A stretch of 64,000 bases of DNA from the NCBI GenBank assembly GCA_031551775.1, contig JAVBND010000017.1:1-64000 (forward strand). Direction: 5' to 3'. Of this stretch, positions 40,141 through 49,103 are shown one piece after another. Positions within the stretch are counted from its first letter, which is position 1; every line of letters starts with the position of its first letter. The DNA comes from Anaerozeibacter sp031551775. GTDB taxonomy: Bacteria > Bacillota > Clostridia > Christensenellales > Aristaeellaceae. The notes beneath the pieces were generated by a model, which saw nothing but the letters and a program-made list of their open reading frames with translations, was not told where the DNA came from and did not search any database. Both the position numbers and the translations under genes were made by a program.

Positions 40141-40215
40141 ACTGAACGCAGGGGCCCCAAACTTCCAATTTGATTTAAATAAGATTCAATCTGTCGTGAT
40201 GTTGAACCGGCTTTA

Positions 40216-40244
40216 TTGACATAACGCTGAGCGAAATCTATATT
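40216..40244 (+). promoter_or_regulatory. Promoter of the plus-strand sugar-acid operon
   Basis: TTGACA (40216-40221), 17 bases, TATATT (40239-40244), about 64 bases before the DapA-family gene. Confidence 0.75.
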
Positions 40245-40307
40245 CAAGCCAAGAGAGCCGGGGAATCACACATTCATCAATACACACAGGCAGGAGTGGA
40301 GGACGGT

Positions 40308-41192
40308 ATGTTCAGGTTAAAAGGCGTTATCCCCCCGATGATCACCCCGTTTAGGGAAAATGGCGAGTTGGACGAAGTCAATCTTCAAAAGTTGGTCGAG
40401 TATCTGTCCGGCAAGGTCGATGGTTTGTTTATCTGCGGCAGCTACGGCTGCGGCCCGCTGATGAGTCTTGAAGAGCGCAAGCGCGTGGCGGAGATCGTCA
40501 AGAAGTACGCTTCCGGTTCGACCATGGTCGTGGTGCATACGGGCACCACCAACGCCCGCGACACCATCGAGTTAAGCCTACATGCACGGGACATCGGCTG
40601 TGACGCAGCCTCGGCAGTCGGCCCTTACTACTACAAATACAAGGACATGGATCTGATCGGCTACTATGAGGAGATCTTGAAAGCCACCGGGGATTTCCCC
40701 TTCTATGCCTATCATAACCCTCAGTTCCAAGGCTATGAGACGGGTCTTGAGGTGTTTAAGCGCTTGAAGGATGCGGGCATGTCCGGCATCAAGGACGCCA
40801 CCTTTGACATCATACAGTACGCGACCTACCAGCGCGAGCTGGCGGACGAGCACTTTGACATCGCGCTCGGCACTGAGGCGATGTGGATTTCCGCGCGCGC
40901 GCTGGGCTGTGATGCCTTTATCCCCGGCGTCGGCAATGTCTACCCTGAGCTGTGCAGCAACATGTACAAACTGTCCATGGAAGGCAAGGCCGACGAAGCG
41001 CTCAAGCAGCAATTTGACATCAACAAGCTGCGTACCATCATGTACCGTACCCGCTCGACCCAATTGGCGATCTACACCATTGCCGAGTTGCGCGGCATCA
41101 TGACCGCCTATCCGCGCTCGCCCTTTATCCCTGCGACGAATGAGGAGAAGGACAACATCGCCGCGGGACTTAAGGAACTGGGCATCCTTTAA
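40308..41192 (+). CDS. DapA-family aldolase/dehydratase (dihydrodipicolinate synthase superfamily)
   Basis: Class I (Schiff-base) TIM-barrel enzyme of 294 residues. Catalytic Tyr in FYAYHNP (near 133) and Lys in SGIKDAT (near 160) are present. The usual GTTGE pyruvate-binding loop is altered to GSYGCG (near 42-47). The superfamily includes DHDPS, N-acetylneuraminate lyase, KDG aldolase and sugar-acid dehydratases such as KdgD. Given DgoK, KDG kinase and KDPG aldolase nearby, a keto-deoxy sugar acid is the likely substrate. ATG at 40308 follows GGAGTGGAGGACGGT. It is first in the 40.3-53.1 kb transcription block. Confidence 0.82.
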   Translation: MFRLKGVIPPMITPFRENGELDEVNLQKLVEYLSGKVDGLFICGSYGCGPLMSLEERKRVAEIVKKYASGSTMVVVHTGTTNARDTIELSLHARDIGCDAASAVGPYYYKYKDMDLIGYYEEILKATGDFPFYAYHNPQFQGYETGLEVFKRLKDAGMSGIKDATFDIIQYATYQRELADEHFDIALGTEAMWISARALGCDAFIPGVGNVYPELCSNMYKLSMEGKADEALKQQFDINKLRTIMYRTRSTQLAIYTIAELRGIMTAYPRSPFIPATNEEKDNIAAGLKELGIL

Positions 41193-41211
41193 TCTAACAA
41201 ATTTGAATCTG

Positions 41212-41231
41212 AATCCCCGGGGTAGGGGATT
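41212..41231 (+). other. Intercistronic hairpin before the first binding-protein gene
   Basis: AATCCCC-ggggta-GGGGATT: perfect 7-bp arms, 30 bases before the binding-protein ATG and without a T-run. Such stems often shield transcripts of highly expressed binding proteins. Confidence 0.5.
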
Positions 41232-41260
41232 AGAGAATAAAAAAATGGAGGGTACTGAAC

Positions 41261-42334
41261 ATGAAGAAACTTCTCGCGGTGCTGCTGGTTCTCACGATGT
41301 GCTGCTCGGTGTGCGCGGCCAGTGCTGAAGGGTTTGTCATTGGCTTTTCCAATTACAACAACGAAATCTCGTGGCGCACACAGATGGAAACCGAATTTAC
41401 CTATTTGGCCGATACCCTGAAAGAAGAGGGCGTCATCTCCGAGTACTACGTCTACGAATCCAACGGCGATCAGGCCAAGCAGATTGCCGACGTGCAGGAC
41501 CTGATCACCATGGGCGTTGACGCCATCGTCATCCCCACCATCACCTCCGACGGCCTGAACGCGGCGCTTGCCGAGGCGATGGAAGAGGGCATCATCGTGG
41601 TCAACTTCGACAACAACTGCTCCCTCGACGTGGACGTAAAGCTCACTGTGTCCGACTACAACCACGGCTGGGTCAGCGGCCAGTGGCTGGGCGACCAGCT
41701 CATCGCAAACGACAAGGCCGAAGGCAACATCATCGTGTTGCGCGGCGGCGTAGGCACCTCTACCGACGCCAACCGCTATCAGGGCGGCGTGGACGGACTG
41801 CTTGACAAGTGCCCCAGCGCCAAGATCGTGGCCGAAGAAGCGTGCAGCTGGGATTATGCCACCGCAAAGACCACCGTAGAGACGTTGCTGGCCACCTATC
41901 CCCAGATCGACGGCCTGATCTCCCAGGGCGGCGCCATGACCCAGGCGGCCATCGACGCCTTCAACGAGGCCGGCCGCGCGCTGTGCCCCATGACAGGCGA
42001 AGCGGGCAACGGCTTCCTTAAGGCGTGGATCGACAATTCCGATAAGGGCTTTGAGAGCATGGCCTTCAACAACCCCGCCTATTCCAGCCGCATTGCGCTT
42101 GAGTGCGCTATCAAGCTGCTTGAGGGCGGCGCCATCGAGGATTGCACCGCCCTGATCACCGAGGAGTACGGTGTTGTGCCCACGGTTGACGGCAAGACCC
42201 TCAACATGGAATTCCCGGCAGTCACGCTGGACGACGCGAAGGAACTGTATGACAGCACCCTGAACGACGACTTCTGGCCGGGCACCTATGTGCCGCACGC
42301 CATCCTTGAGACGATCTTCCCGGTTGGCGGCTGA
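41261..42334 (+). CDS. Sugar ABC transporter substrate-binding protein (system 1)
   Basis: Exported periplasmic-type binding protein (Peripla_BP_4, RbsB-like) of 357 residues. Signal peptide 1-22 (KK, hydrophobic run, ASAEG). It lacks a consensus lipobox, although Cys residues occur in the hydrophobic segment, so its means of retention is unclear. SNYNNEISWRTQMETEF near 29 and DAIVIPTITSDGLN near 87 are typical ligand-contact regions. A GGAGGGTACTGAAC ribosome site precedes the ATG. With the ATPase and two permeases that follow it makes a complete importer. It resembles the binding protein at 59446 in family only. Confidence 0.88.
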   Translation: MKKLLAVLLVLTMCCSVCAASAEGFVIGFSNYNNEISWRTQMETEFTYLADTLKEEGVISEYYVYESNGDQAKQIADVQDLITMGVDAIVIPTITSDGLNAALAEAMEEGIIVVNFDNNCSLDVDVKLTVSDYNHGWVSGQWLGDQLIANDKAEGNIIVLRGGVGTSTDANRYQGGVDGLLDKCPSAKIVAEEACSWDYATAKTTVETLLATYPQIDGLISQGGAMTQAAIDAFNEAGRALCPMTGEAGNGFLKAWIDNSDKGFESMAFNNPAYSSRIALECAIKLLEGGAIEDCTALITEEYGVVPTVDGKTLNMEFPAVTLDDAKELYDSTLNDDFWPGTYVPHAILETIFPVGG

Positions 42335-42430
42335 TCGCTCGCAACGCAACAAAAGCGATGGCCGGATAGCGATATTCGGTCATCGCGAGCCTTATGCCAG
42401 CGATTTCAAAACAATAGAGAAGGTGAAATC

Positions 42431-43951
42431 ATGCAAGCTTCTTTGGCCGTAAAAGAACTGGATAAGGCGTTCATCGGCGTGCATGCCGTAGACCACGTAT
42501 CTTTTGATTGCGCGCCCGGCACGGTGCATGTGCTGCAGGGGGAAAACGGTGCGGGCAAAAGCACCATTTTAAAGATGCTGTCCGGCATGTATAGGCCGGA
42601 TTCCGGTGAAATCTACGTAAACGGTAGCAAAGTGAAATTCCGCCATCCCAGTGACGCCCGCAAGAAGGGCATAGCGATGGTCTATCAGGAAATGTCTATG
42701 CTGCCAGAGCTGACGGTGGCACAGAATATCTGGTTGCACGAGGAAAAACGCGTCTCAAAGGGCGCAATCATTGGCGAGGGCGAGCTGATCGCCGCAACAG
42801 AGTCACTGGCGAAGCGCTACGGCATTGCGGTCGATCCGTACATGCGCACCGGCGATTTGGCCATTGCCAGCCAGCAGATGATTGAAATATTGAAAGCACT
42901 CGCCGCCGAACCCGAAATCCTAATTCTTGATGAGCCGACCTCCGCGCTCACGGTCAAGGAGGTCGATACGCTTTATAGCATCGTCCAGACAATCAAAGGG
43001 CAGGGTAAGACGGTTTTGTTTATATCTCACCGTATGGAGGATGTGTTTCGCTTTGGCGATAGCGCCACAATCCTCAAGGACGGCAAGCTGGTCGGCACCG
43101 TGTGCCTAAAGGATGTCACGGCGGACGACATCATCCGCATGATGGTAGGACGCGATCTGGAGGATATCTTTCCGCCCAAGCTGACCGGTGTCGCGGGCGA
43201 TACCATATTCGCGGTTGACCGCTTGGGCGACGGTCATCATTTCCATGACATCAGCTTTGCATTGCGCCGGGGTGAGATCCTCGGCATCGGCGCGCTTGAC
43301 GGGCAGGGACAGGCCCAGCTCATGCGCGCCATTGCGGGCATCAGCCGCCACAGTGCAGGCGCAATCACCCTGAACGGGCAGCAGCTTACCTATCAGACTT
43401 GCCGTCAGGCGCTCAGGCACGGCATCGGCTATGTACCGGAGGATCGCAAGGTGCAGGCGTTGTGCCTTGGCATGTCGGTTAAGGAAAACATGAGCCTCAC
43501 CAGCATGTTTAAAAACCAAAAGCTTGGTTTCATCAAGCAAAAGAAAGAGAGCCTTGTGGTTCAGGATACGATCAATCGCTTGAATGTGCGCACCGCCTCG
43601 ATGCTCAAGGCGGTCAGTGGCCTCTCTGGCGGCAACCAACAACAGGTGGCCATTGGCAAGACGCTAAATGATCTGCCCAAGGTCATCCTGCTCAACGAGC
43701 CTACGCGCGGCATCGATGTGGAGGCCAAGCAGGAGATATACCGCCTGATTCGGGGCTTAGCGGGCGAGGGCATCGCTGTACTGATGTATACAAGCGATAT
43801 CATGGAGACCATCGGCCTGAGCGACCGCGTCATCACGATGTTTGAAGGCCGGATAACCGATGAGCTCAGGGGCGCCGACATCAATGAGGAGCGCATTATG
43901 TTCGGCGCGATGAACCTTGCGGGACGTGTGCAGAAGGAGGTGGGCCAATGA
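42431..43951 (+). CDS. Sugar ABC transporter ATP-binding protein, RbsA-like (system 1)
   Basis: Tandem ABC ATPase of 506 residues. The first domain has Walker A GENGAGKST near 36 and Walker B EILILDEP near 161. The second has the signature LSGGNQQQV near 397 and Walker B VILLNEP near 418, with the usual degenerate second Walker A (ALDGQGQ, near 287), as in ribose/galactose-type transporters. An ATGA overlap joins it to the first permease gene. It powers import of the ligand bound by the protein at 41261. Confidence 0.92.
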   Translation: MQASLAVKELDKAFIGVHAVDHVSFDCAPGTVHVLQGENGAGKSTILKMLSGMYRPDSGEIYVNGSKVKFRHPSDARKKGIAMVYQEMSMLPELTVAQNIWLHEEKRVSKGAIIGEGELIAATESLAKRYGIAVDPYMRTGDLAIASQQMIEILKALAAEPEILILDEPTSALTVKEVDTLYSIVQTIKGQGKTVLFISHRMEDVFRFGDSATILKDGKLVGTVCLKDVTADDIIRMMVGRDLEDIFPPKLTGVAGDTIFAVDRLGDGHHFHDISFALRRGEILGIGALDGQGQAQLMRAIAGISRHSAGAITLNGQQLTYQTCRQALRHGIGYVPEDRKVQALCLGMSVKENMSLTSMFKNQKLGFIKQKKESLVVQDTINRLNVRTASMLKAVSGLSGGNQQQVAIGKTLNDLPKVILLNEPTRGIDVEAKQEIYRLIRGLAGEGIAVLMYTSDIMETIGLSDRVITMFEGRITDELRGADINEERIMFGAMNLAGRVQKEVGQ

Positions 43952-44913
43952 AAACCGGACGGCTGATCAATACAAAAAACCTGCGCCTGCTAACGCGCCG
44001 CAAGACCGATGTGCTGATGGTGTATGGGTTTCTGTTTGCGATGATCGTTGTGGGCGCTCTTTCAACCGATGTATTTATAAAGCAGCGCAACCTGCTCAAG
44101 CTCTTTGAGGCCAACGTGGGACTGTTGATGGTGACCTACGCCCAATTATTCGTCATCTCCCTTGGCAGCATTGACCTTTCCGTGGGCTCGGTGATCTCCG
44201 TGGTCAATGTACTGTTGATCACGCTGATCAATGAAAGTCCCATCTCTTGGGTCTACGCCTTCGCGCTGGCGCTAATGGTCGGCGCGGCAATCGGTCTGAT
44301 CAACGGGCTCTTGGTCGTCAAGGGCAACATGCAGCCGATCATCGCCACGCTGGCAACGCAGACCATCTTCGCGGGCGTTGCGTTGTTCATCATGGATATC
44401 CCAAGCGGCGTCCTGCCCTCAGAACTCAGCAAGTTTCTTGTGAGGGGCTGGGAGTATTGGTTCCCGCTGGTCTATGTGACGCTGATTACCGTGGTCATGT
44501 GGATATTCTTTAACCGCACAAGTCATGGCCGGTCGATCCTCGCCATTGGCGGCAATGAGATGTCCGCCGAGTCCTCGGGCATCGCGGTTAAGCGGACCAA
44601 GGTGCTTGCCTTTGTATTATCCGGCGTGATGGCGGCCATCGCGGGCATCGTCATCACGGCCTATACCACCTCCGGAAACCCACTGGTGGGCGAGCATTAC
44701 ACCCAGCGCTCCATCACCACGGCGGTGGTCGGCGGCGCGCTGCTCGCGGGCGGCAAGTGCAGCGTGATCGGCTGCATTGCGTCGGTAGCGATCATGGGCA
44801 TCATCAACAATCTGCTGAATTTGATGCGCATCACCGCCTACTACCAGTATGTATTGCAGGGCGTCATTCTGGTTCTGGCGCTTGCCATCAGCGCGATTCG
44901 GACGAACAAATGA
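43948..44913 (+). CDS. Sugar ABC transporter permease (system 1, first)
   Basis: RbsC/BPD_transp_2-type membrane protein of 321 residues with about eight to ten predicted helices. The conserved SIDLSVGSVISV block is near 71 and the family motif GGNEMSAESSGIAVKRTK (near 201-218) is the cytosolic coupling loop. It overlaps the ATPase gene by 4 bases and is followed 12 bases later by a second permease, so the pore is probably a heterodimer. Confidence 0.9.
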   Translation: MKTGRLINTKNLRLLTRRKTDVLMVYGFLFAMIVVGALSTDVFIKQRNLLKLFEANVGLLMVTYAQLFVISLGSIDLSVGSVISVVNVLLITLINESPISWVYAFALALMVGAAIGLINGLLVVKGNMQPIIATLATQTIFAGVALFIMDIPSGVLPSELSKFLVRGWEYWFPLVYVTLITVVMWIFFNRTSHGRSILAIGGNEMSAESSGIAVKRTKVLAFVLSGVMAAIAGIVITAYTTSGNPLVGEHYTQRSITTAVVGGALLAGGKCSVIGCIASVAIMGIINNLLNLMRITAYYQYVLQGVILVLALAISAIRTNK

Positions 44914-44925
44914 GGAGGCGGCAAG

Positions 44926-45888
44926 ATGAACGATAAAGCGTCGGGTTCCCTGCGCCTGCAAAAGGCCGTGCCTATTCTGTTGGTTTACGGCGTGATGGTC
45001 CTGCTCGCAGTCGTGGCCAATTTCATCAACCCCGGCTTCCTGTCAACCGGTAACCTGTACAGCATCATGAAGCAGGTCTCCTTCCTGGGAATCGCCTGCA
45101 TCGGGCAGACACTCATCATTTTGACCGGCGGCATCGATTTGTCGCTGCGCTGCATCATTTTGCTGAGCAATGTCATGGCGGCGCAGATGATCAACGGCGT
45201 CGCCGCAAATACATGGACAGCCTTTACGATGATCATGGGCGCGTGTGTGCTGATCGGATTGATCAACGGAGCGGGTGTGTACTTTTTACGGATTCCCTCG
45301 ATGGTGATGACGCTTGCCAGCGGCACCGTATGCTACGGCATCACATTGCTCTACTGCAAGGGCGCGCCCGGCGGCCACGCGTCGCCAATTCTCAGCGCCA
45401 TCGCCAACCAGAAGCTGCTCGGCATTATGAACGGGGTTTCGATCATCTGGATCGTGCTGGCCGCGGCGATGATCATCATGCTCAGCCGCACTACCTTTGG
45501 CCGCTCAATTTACGCGATGGGCACCAACCCCGAGGCGGCGCGCTATGCCGGCATCAACACGGCGCGCGTGATGATAACCGTGTACGTCGTCGCGGCGATT
45601 ACCGCGGGCATCACCGGCTTTCTGTTTCTTGGGTTCACGCAGAAGGGATATCTGTCAACGGCATCCAGCTACAATATGGATACCATCGCGGCTGTGGTCA
45701 TTGGCGGGACGAGTATCATGGGTGGCAGCGGGGGCTACGTCGGCACCATTGCGGGCGTGGGCATCATGATGGTGCTAAACAGCTTGATGACGGTGCTTAA
45801 TATGGCTGAGGCGGGCAAGCAGATGGTCGAAGGACTGTTGATCATCGTACTGTTGGTGGCGGTCTATGGCAGGCGCAAAAAGGCCTGA
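44926..45888 (+). CDS. Sugar ABC transporter permease (system 1, second)
   Basis: RbsC-like membrane protein of 320 residues. ILTGGIDLSLRCIILLSNV near 65 and GTNPEAARYAGINTARVM near 197 are the family motifs; GGTSIMGGSGGYVGTIAG near 262 is the conserved C-terminal loop. AGGAGGCGGCAAG precedes the ATG. It differs clearly from the first permease, as in transporters with heterodimeric membrane domains. Confidence 0.9.
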   Translation: MNDKASGSLRLQKAVPILLVYGVMVLLAVVANFINPGFLSTGNLYSIMKQVSFLGIACIGQTLIILTGGIDLSLRCIILLSNVMAAQMINGVAANTWTAFTMIMGACVLIGLINGAGVYFLRIPSMVMTLASGTVCYGITLLYCKGAPGGHASPILSAIANQKLLGIMNGVSIIWIVLAAAMIIMLSRTTFGRSIYAMGTNPEAARYAGINTARVMITVYVVAAITAGITGFLFLGFTQKGYLSTASSYNMDTIAAVVIGGTSIMGGSGGYVGTIAGVGIMMVLNSLMTVLNMAEAGKQMVEGLLIIVLLVAVYGRRKKA

Positions 45889-45907
45889 TGAGAAGAGGAG
45901 GGTGAAC

Positions 45908-46990
45908 ATGTCTTACAGCCATTTGCCGGTGGGAAAGGTGCGCGCTTACTGCGAAGAAATATTCATGCGCCATGGCTTTGATGAGGAAGCCAGCAGGCAA
46001 ATCGTCGATGTCGTGCTTACGAGCGACCTGTACGGGATCGAGTCCCATGGCATCCAGCGCATGATGCGCTACCACAATTCACTGGTCCGCAAATTGGTGA
46101 ATGTAGGCGCGAAGCCGGAGATCGTATTTGAAACCAAGCTCAGCGCGGTGATCGAGGCTGGTCACACGATGGGGCAGACCACGGCGACGAGCGCAATGCG
46201 TATGGCAATTGATAAGGCCAAGGCGCATGGCTTCGGCGCTGTGACGGTGCGGGGCTGCAACCACTACGGCATCGCGGGGTACTACGCCAAGATGGCGGGT
46301 GAAGAGGACTTGATGGGCGGCAGTTCCACCAATACGGAGGCCATCGCCATCCCGACCTTCGGAAAAAAGCCGATGCTGGGGACAAGCCCGCTTGCGCTGT
46401 GTATGCCGGCCGATCCCTACGATTTCCTATTCGATGTCGCGACGACTGTCGTGCCCAGGGGCAAGATCGAGATCTACAACAAGCGCGGCGCACCGCTTGA
46501 GCCCGGCTGGGCCGCCGATGAATACGGCAGGAGCTGCTTAGATGCTCAACATGTGCTTGACAACATCAATGCAAAGGTATTTGGCGGCATCTTCCCAATC
46601 GGCGGCGAATCGGTGAATAGTGCCTCACACAAAGGCTATGGCCTGGGCATCATCGCTGAGATATTCACCAGCATCCTCTCCGGCGGCGATACGTCGCCCC
46701 ATGTGAAAAATGGCGGGATGGGCGATACCAGCTTCGGTTTCTTTGCGCTTGATTACGGCATGTTTGGCGACAAGAAGGAAATCCGCGCGCGCATATCTAC
46801 GCTTCTTGAGGAGCTGCGCCAAAGCCCCAAAGCCGAGGGCCATGACCGCATCTATACCCACGGCGAAAAGGAAATGGAATCGCTGCGCGAGAAGCAGCAG
46901 ACCGGCATCCCGGTAAGCGATGTGACGGTTGCTGAGCTGATCAAGATTGGCTGCGACATGGGGATGAAATACGAGGATTACATAAATTGA
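45908..46990 (+). CDS. Ldh2 family oxidoreductase (malate/ureidoglycolate/diketogulonate dehydrogenase-like)
   Basis: NAD(P)-dependent 2-hydroxyacid dehydrogenase of the PF02615 fold, 360 residues. DLYGIESHGIQRM (near 39-51) carries the conserved substrate His, VRGCNHYGIAGYYA (near 115) the second His, and KPMLGTSPLALCMPAD (near 156-171) the cofactor-site loop. Known members act on malate, 2,3-diketogulonate, ureidoglycolate or sulfolactate. The start at 45908 follows GAGGAGGGTGAAC. It lies just downstream of the importer genes and 16 bases before the RraA-like gene; a role in sugar-acid oxidation or reduction is inferred. Confidence 0.85.
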   Translation: MSYSHLPVGKVRAYCEEIFMRHGFDEEASRQIVDVVLTSDLYGIESHGIQRMMRYHNSLVRKLVNVGAKPEIVFETKLSAVIEAGHTMGQTTATSAMRMAIDKAKAHGFGAVTVRGCNHYGIAGYYAKMAGEEDLMGGSSTNTEAIAIPTFGKKPMLGTSPLALCMPADPYDFLFDVATTVVPRGKIEIYNKRGAPLEPGWAADEYGRSCLDAQHVLDNINAKVFGGIFPIGGESVNSASHKGYGLGIIAEIFTSILSGGDTSPHVKNGGMGDTSFGFFALDYGMFGDKKEIRARISTLLEELRQSPKAEGHDRIYTHGEKEMESLREKQQTGIPVSDVTVAELIKIGCDMGMKYEDYIN

Positions 46991-47006
46991 CAGGAGTGTG
47001 AACCAA

Positions 47007-47663
47007 ATGAAATACGATGGCAGAATTGGCGAACTCAAGGGACAGCTTTACGCGGGCATTTTGTGCGATGTATTGGACCATAAGGGCTACCGCAATCAGG
47101 CGCTGAGCAACGAAATTTACGGCCTTACCGATGACACGGTCATCTTCGGGCCGGCTTTCACCAGCATCGGCACGGAGGTCTATTCCATGCCCGAGGACCC
47201 GCTGACCGCGCAGTGCAAGGTGGTGGATCAGCTGGGCGAGAACGAGATCTATGTGCTGGTCACGCGCGGCAACTACGCCTGCGCGGTGTTTGGCGAGCTG
47301 TTTGCCACGGCGGTTAAGGGCAGGAAGGGCGCTGGCGTGCTGCTGGATGCCTATGCCCGGGACATGAAGGCGCTCAATGCCATGGACTTCCCGCTGTTTT
47401 ACCGCGGCAAAAATCCCAAGACCTCCAAGGGCCGCTGCGAGATCAACGAGTGCCAGATTCCCGTGATCATGGATGGCGTGACCATCAACCCGGGCGATTA
47501 TATCTTCGGTGACATTGATGGCGTGGTCATCATCCCCAAAGACATCATAGAAGAGGTCATCGAGGAGGCGCTCAAGACCATCGAGAAGGAAGACGCGGTG
47601 CGCTCTCGCCTTGAGAGCGGTTCCTCGCTCCAACAGGCCTACGCCGAGATCGGCGCCATCTGA
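47007..47663 (+). CDS. RraA-like protein (HMG/CHA aldolase-like family)
   Basis: Protein of 218 residues in the RraA/dimethylmenaquinone methyltransferase-like family. LKGQLYAGILCDVLDHKGY opens the fold, GELFATAVKGRKGAGVLLDAY (near 93-113) carries the conserved GxxxxxxAxxxGxxGxVxDG-type block, and GDYIFGDIDGVVIIPK (near 160-175) the C-terminal motif. The family includes aldolases for 4-hydroxy-4-methyl-2-oxoglutarate and oxaloacetate decarboxylases as well as the RNase E inhibitor. The usual RDxxxxR metal site appears as ARDMKAL. ATG at 47007 has CAGGAGTG upstream. In this operon an aldolase or decarboxylase role is more likely than RNase control. Confidence 0.78.
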   Translation: MKYDGRIGELKGQLYAGILCDVLDHKGYRNQALSNEIYGLTDDTVIFGPAFTSIGTEVYSMPEDPLTAQCKVVDQLGENEIYVLVTRGNYACAVFGELFATAVKGRKGAGVLLDAYARDMKALNAMDFPLFYRGKNPKTSKGRCEINECQIPVIMDGVTINPGDYIFGDIDGVVIIPKDIIEEVIEEALKTIEKEDAVRSRLESGSSLQQAYAEIGAI

Positions 47664-47701
47664 CCTTTGCCATACCGACTAGCAAAAGGAGAGAGTCTAC
47701 A

Positions 47702-48307
47702 ATGAAAGCCAACAAGTGCGCCATCCTCGTCATGCATTGCCAGAACGACATCGTGGATCCGAAGGGTCTGTATAGCGGCAGTGGCGCCTTTGCCGAGGTC
47801 TCCCGCCGAGGCACCTTAAGCGCCATCAGCACCGCTCTCAAAGCGGCCCGCAAGCATGGGATGCAGGTGTTCTACGTCAACAATATGTTCTCTAAGGGAT
47901 ATCCGGAGCTGGGCGAAAACAACCTGCCCATCTGCATCGCCGCCCGCGAGACCAATTCCTTCCTGGTAGATACATGGGGCACCGAAAATCCTGACATCAT
48001 CAAGCCCGAAAGCGGCGACATCATGATCCGCAACACCAACACCAGCGCCTTCTCCTATACCACGCTCGACCAAATCCTGCGCGCGAAGGGCATCACCGAT
48101 TTGTATCTGTGCGGCGTGGCCACCAACTTCGTCGTGGATAGTACGGCGCGCTATGGCTCAGAGCTTGGCTACAATATCCACGTCGTTGAGGACTGCTGCG
48201 CGTCTTGGACGCAAGAAATGCACGACTTCGACGTCACGCACATTTTGCCGCAGTTTGGAGAGGTCACCGATTGCCGGGCCATGAACGCCCGGTTGCTGGA
48301 GGGCTGA
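47702..48307 (+). CDS. Isochorismatase-fold protein lacking the usual Asp and Cys
   Basis: Cysteine-hydrolase-like protein of 201 residues. The fold is clear: CAILVMHCQNDIVDP (6-20), KHGMQVFYVNNMF (near 57) and LYLCGVATNFVVDSTARYG (near 137-155). In nicotinamidase-type enzymes the first motif has a catalytic Asp (xVDxQNDF) where His stands here, and the last has a catalytic Cys (ATNxCV) where Val stands here. It may use isochorismatase-like Cys-free chemistry or be non-catalytic. An AAAAGGAGAGAGTCTACA ribosome site precedes the ATG. It lies between the RraA-like and SDR genes of the sugar-acid operon. Confidence 0.8.
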   Translation: MKANKCAILVMHCQNDIVDPKGLYSGSGAFAEVSRRGTLSAISTALKAARKHGMQVFYVNNMFSKGYPELGENNLPICIAARETNSFLVDTWGTENPDIIKPESGDIMIRNTNTSAFSYTTLDQILRAKGITDLYLCGVATNFVVDSTARYGSELGYNIHVVEDCCASWTQEMHDFDVTHILPQFGEVTDCRAMNARLLEG

Positions 48308-48311
48308 GGAC

Positions 48312-49100
48312 ATGCGGCTAAAGGATAAGGTCAGCCTGATCACCGGCGGCGCGTCAGGCATCGGTCGCGCCACGGTGCTCCGCTTCGCGGAAGAGGGCGC
48401 GAAGGTGGTATTTTGTGACCGCTTGGGCGCGGAGAAGGCGCAAGCGCTCATGCGGGAGCTTGCGGAAAAGGGCATTGCGGACAATGTGCGCTACGTTCAG
48501 TGCGATGTATCCGATGAGGAGCAGGTCAAGGCGCTTGCGGCTTACGTCAAAGACACCTTTGGCGCTTGCGAGATTTTGTTCAACAACGCGGGCATCCATC
48601 TGGCGGGCAAGCTCCACGAGACCACGCCCGAGGCATGGGACAGGATTATGGGTATCGACCTAAGGGGCGTGTACTTGGTCAGCTATTACGTCCTGCCGCA
48701 GATGCTTGAAAACCATTGGGGCTCAATCATCAACATGTCGTCCGTGTCGGGCATTTTAGCGGACTACGCCATGTGTGCCTACAATACCGCGAAGGGAGCC
48801 GTCACCAATCTGACCCGCTCGATGGCGCTCGACTACGCGCAGGAGAATATCCGCGTCAACGCGGTGTGCCCCGGCATCGTCCGCACCGACATCGCACAGC
48901 ACACGTTTGACTGCGTGCCCGGCTCGGAGGAAAGCTTCAAGGCGAACTACCCCACCCACCTGATCGCGGAGCCGGTGGAGGTGGCGAACGCCGTGGTTTT
49001 CCTTGGTGCACGGGAATCAGACGCAATCAACGGCATCAATCTGCCCATTGACGGCGGCATCACTTGCCACACTGGACAGCCCATTACGGGCACTTATTGA
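48312..49100 (+). CDS. Short-chain dehydrogenase/reductase (SDR)
   Basis: Classical SDR of 262 residues. TGGASGIGRAT (near 11-21) binds NAD(P), CDVSDE (near 63) is the adenine-contact strand, NNAG (near 95) is conserved, Ser in NMSSVSG (near 142) and YNTAKGA (near 157) supply the catalytic Ser-Tyr-Lys, and PGIVRTDIA (near 189) follows. It probably oxidises or reduces a sugar, sugar acid or lactone in this operon. The ATG lies 4 bases after the upstream stop. Confidence 0.88.
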   Translation: MRLKDKVSLITGGASGIGRATVLRFAEEGAKVVFCDRLGAEKAQALMRELAEKGIADNVRYVQCDVSDEEQVKALAAYVKDTFGACEILFNNAGIHLAGKLHETTPEAWDRIMGIDLRGVYLVSYYVLPQMLENHWGSIINMSSVSGILADYAMCAYNTAKGAVTNLTRSMALDYAQENIRVNAVCPGIVRTDIAQHTFDCVPGSEESFKANYPTHLIAEPVEVANAVVFLGARESDAINGINLPIDGGITCHTGQPITGTY

Positions 49101-49103
49101 GTC

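Noticed and set aside
41189..42352. Minus-strand open frame of 387 codons across the first binding-protein gene
   Set aside because: Mirror of a clear Peripla_BP_4 gene.
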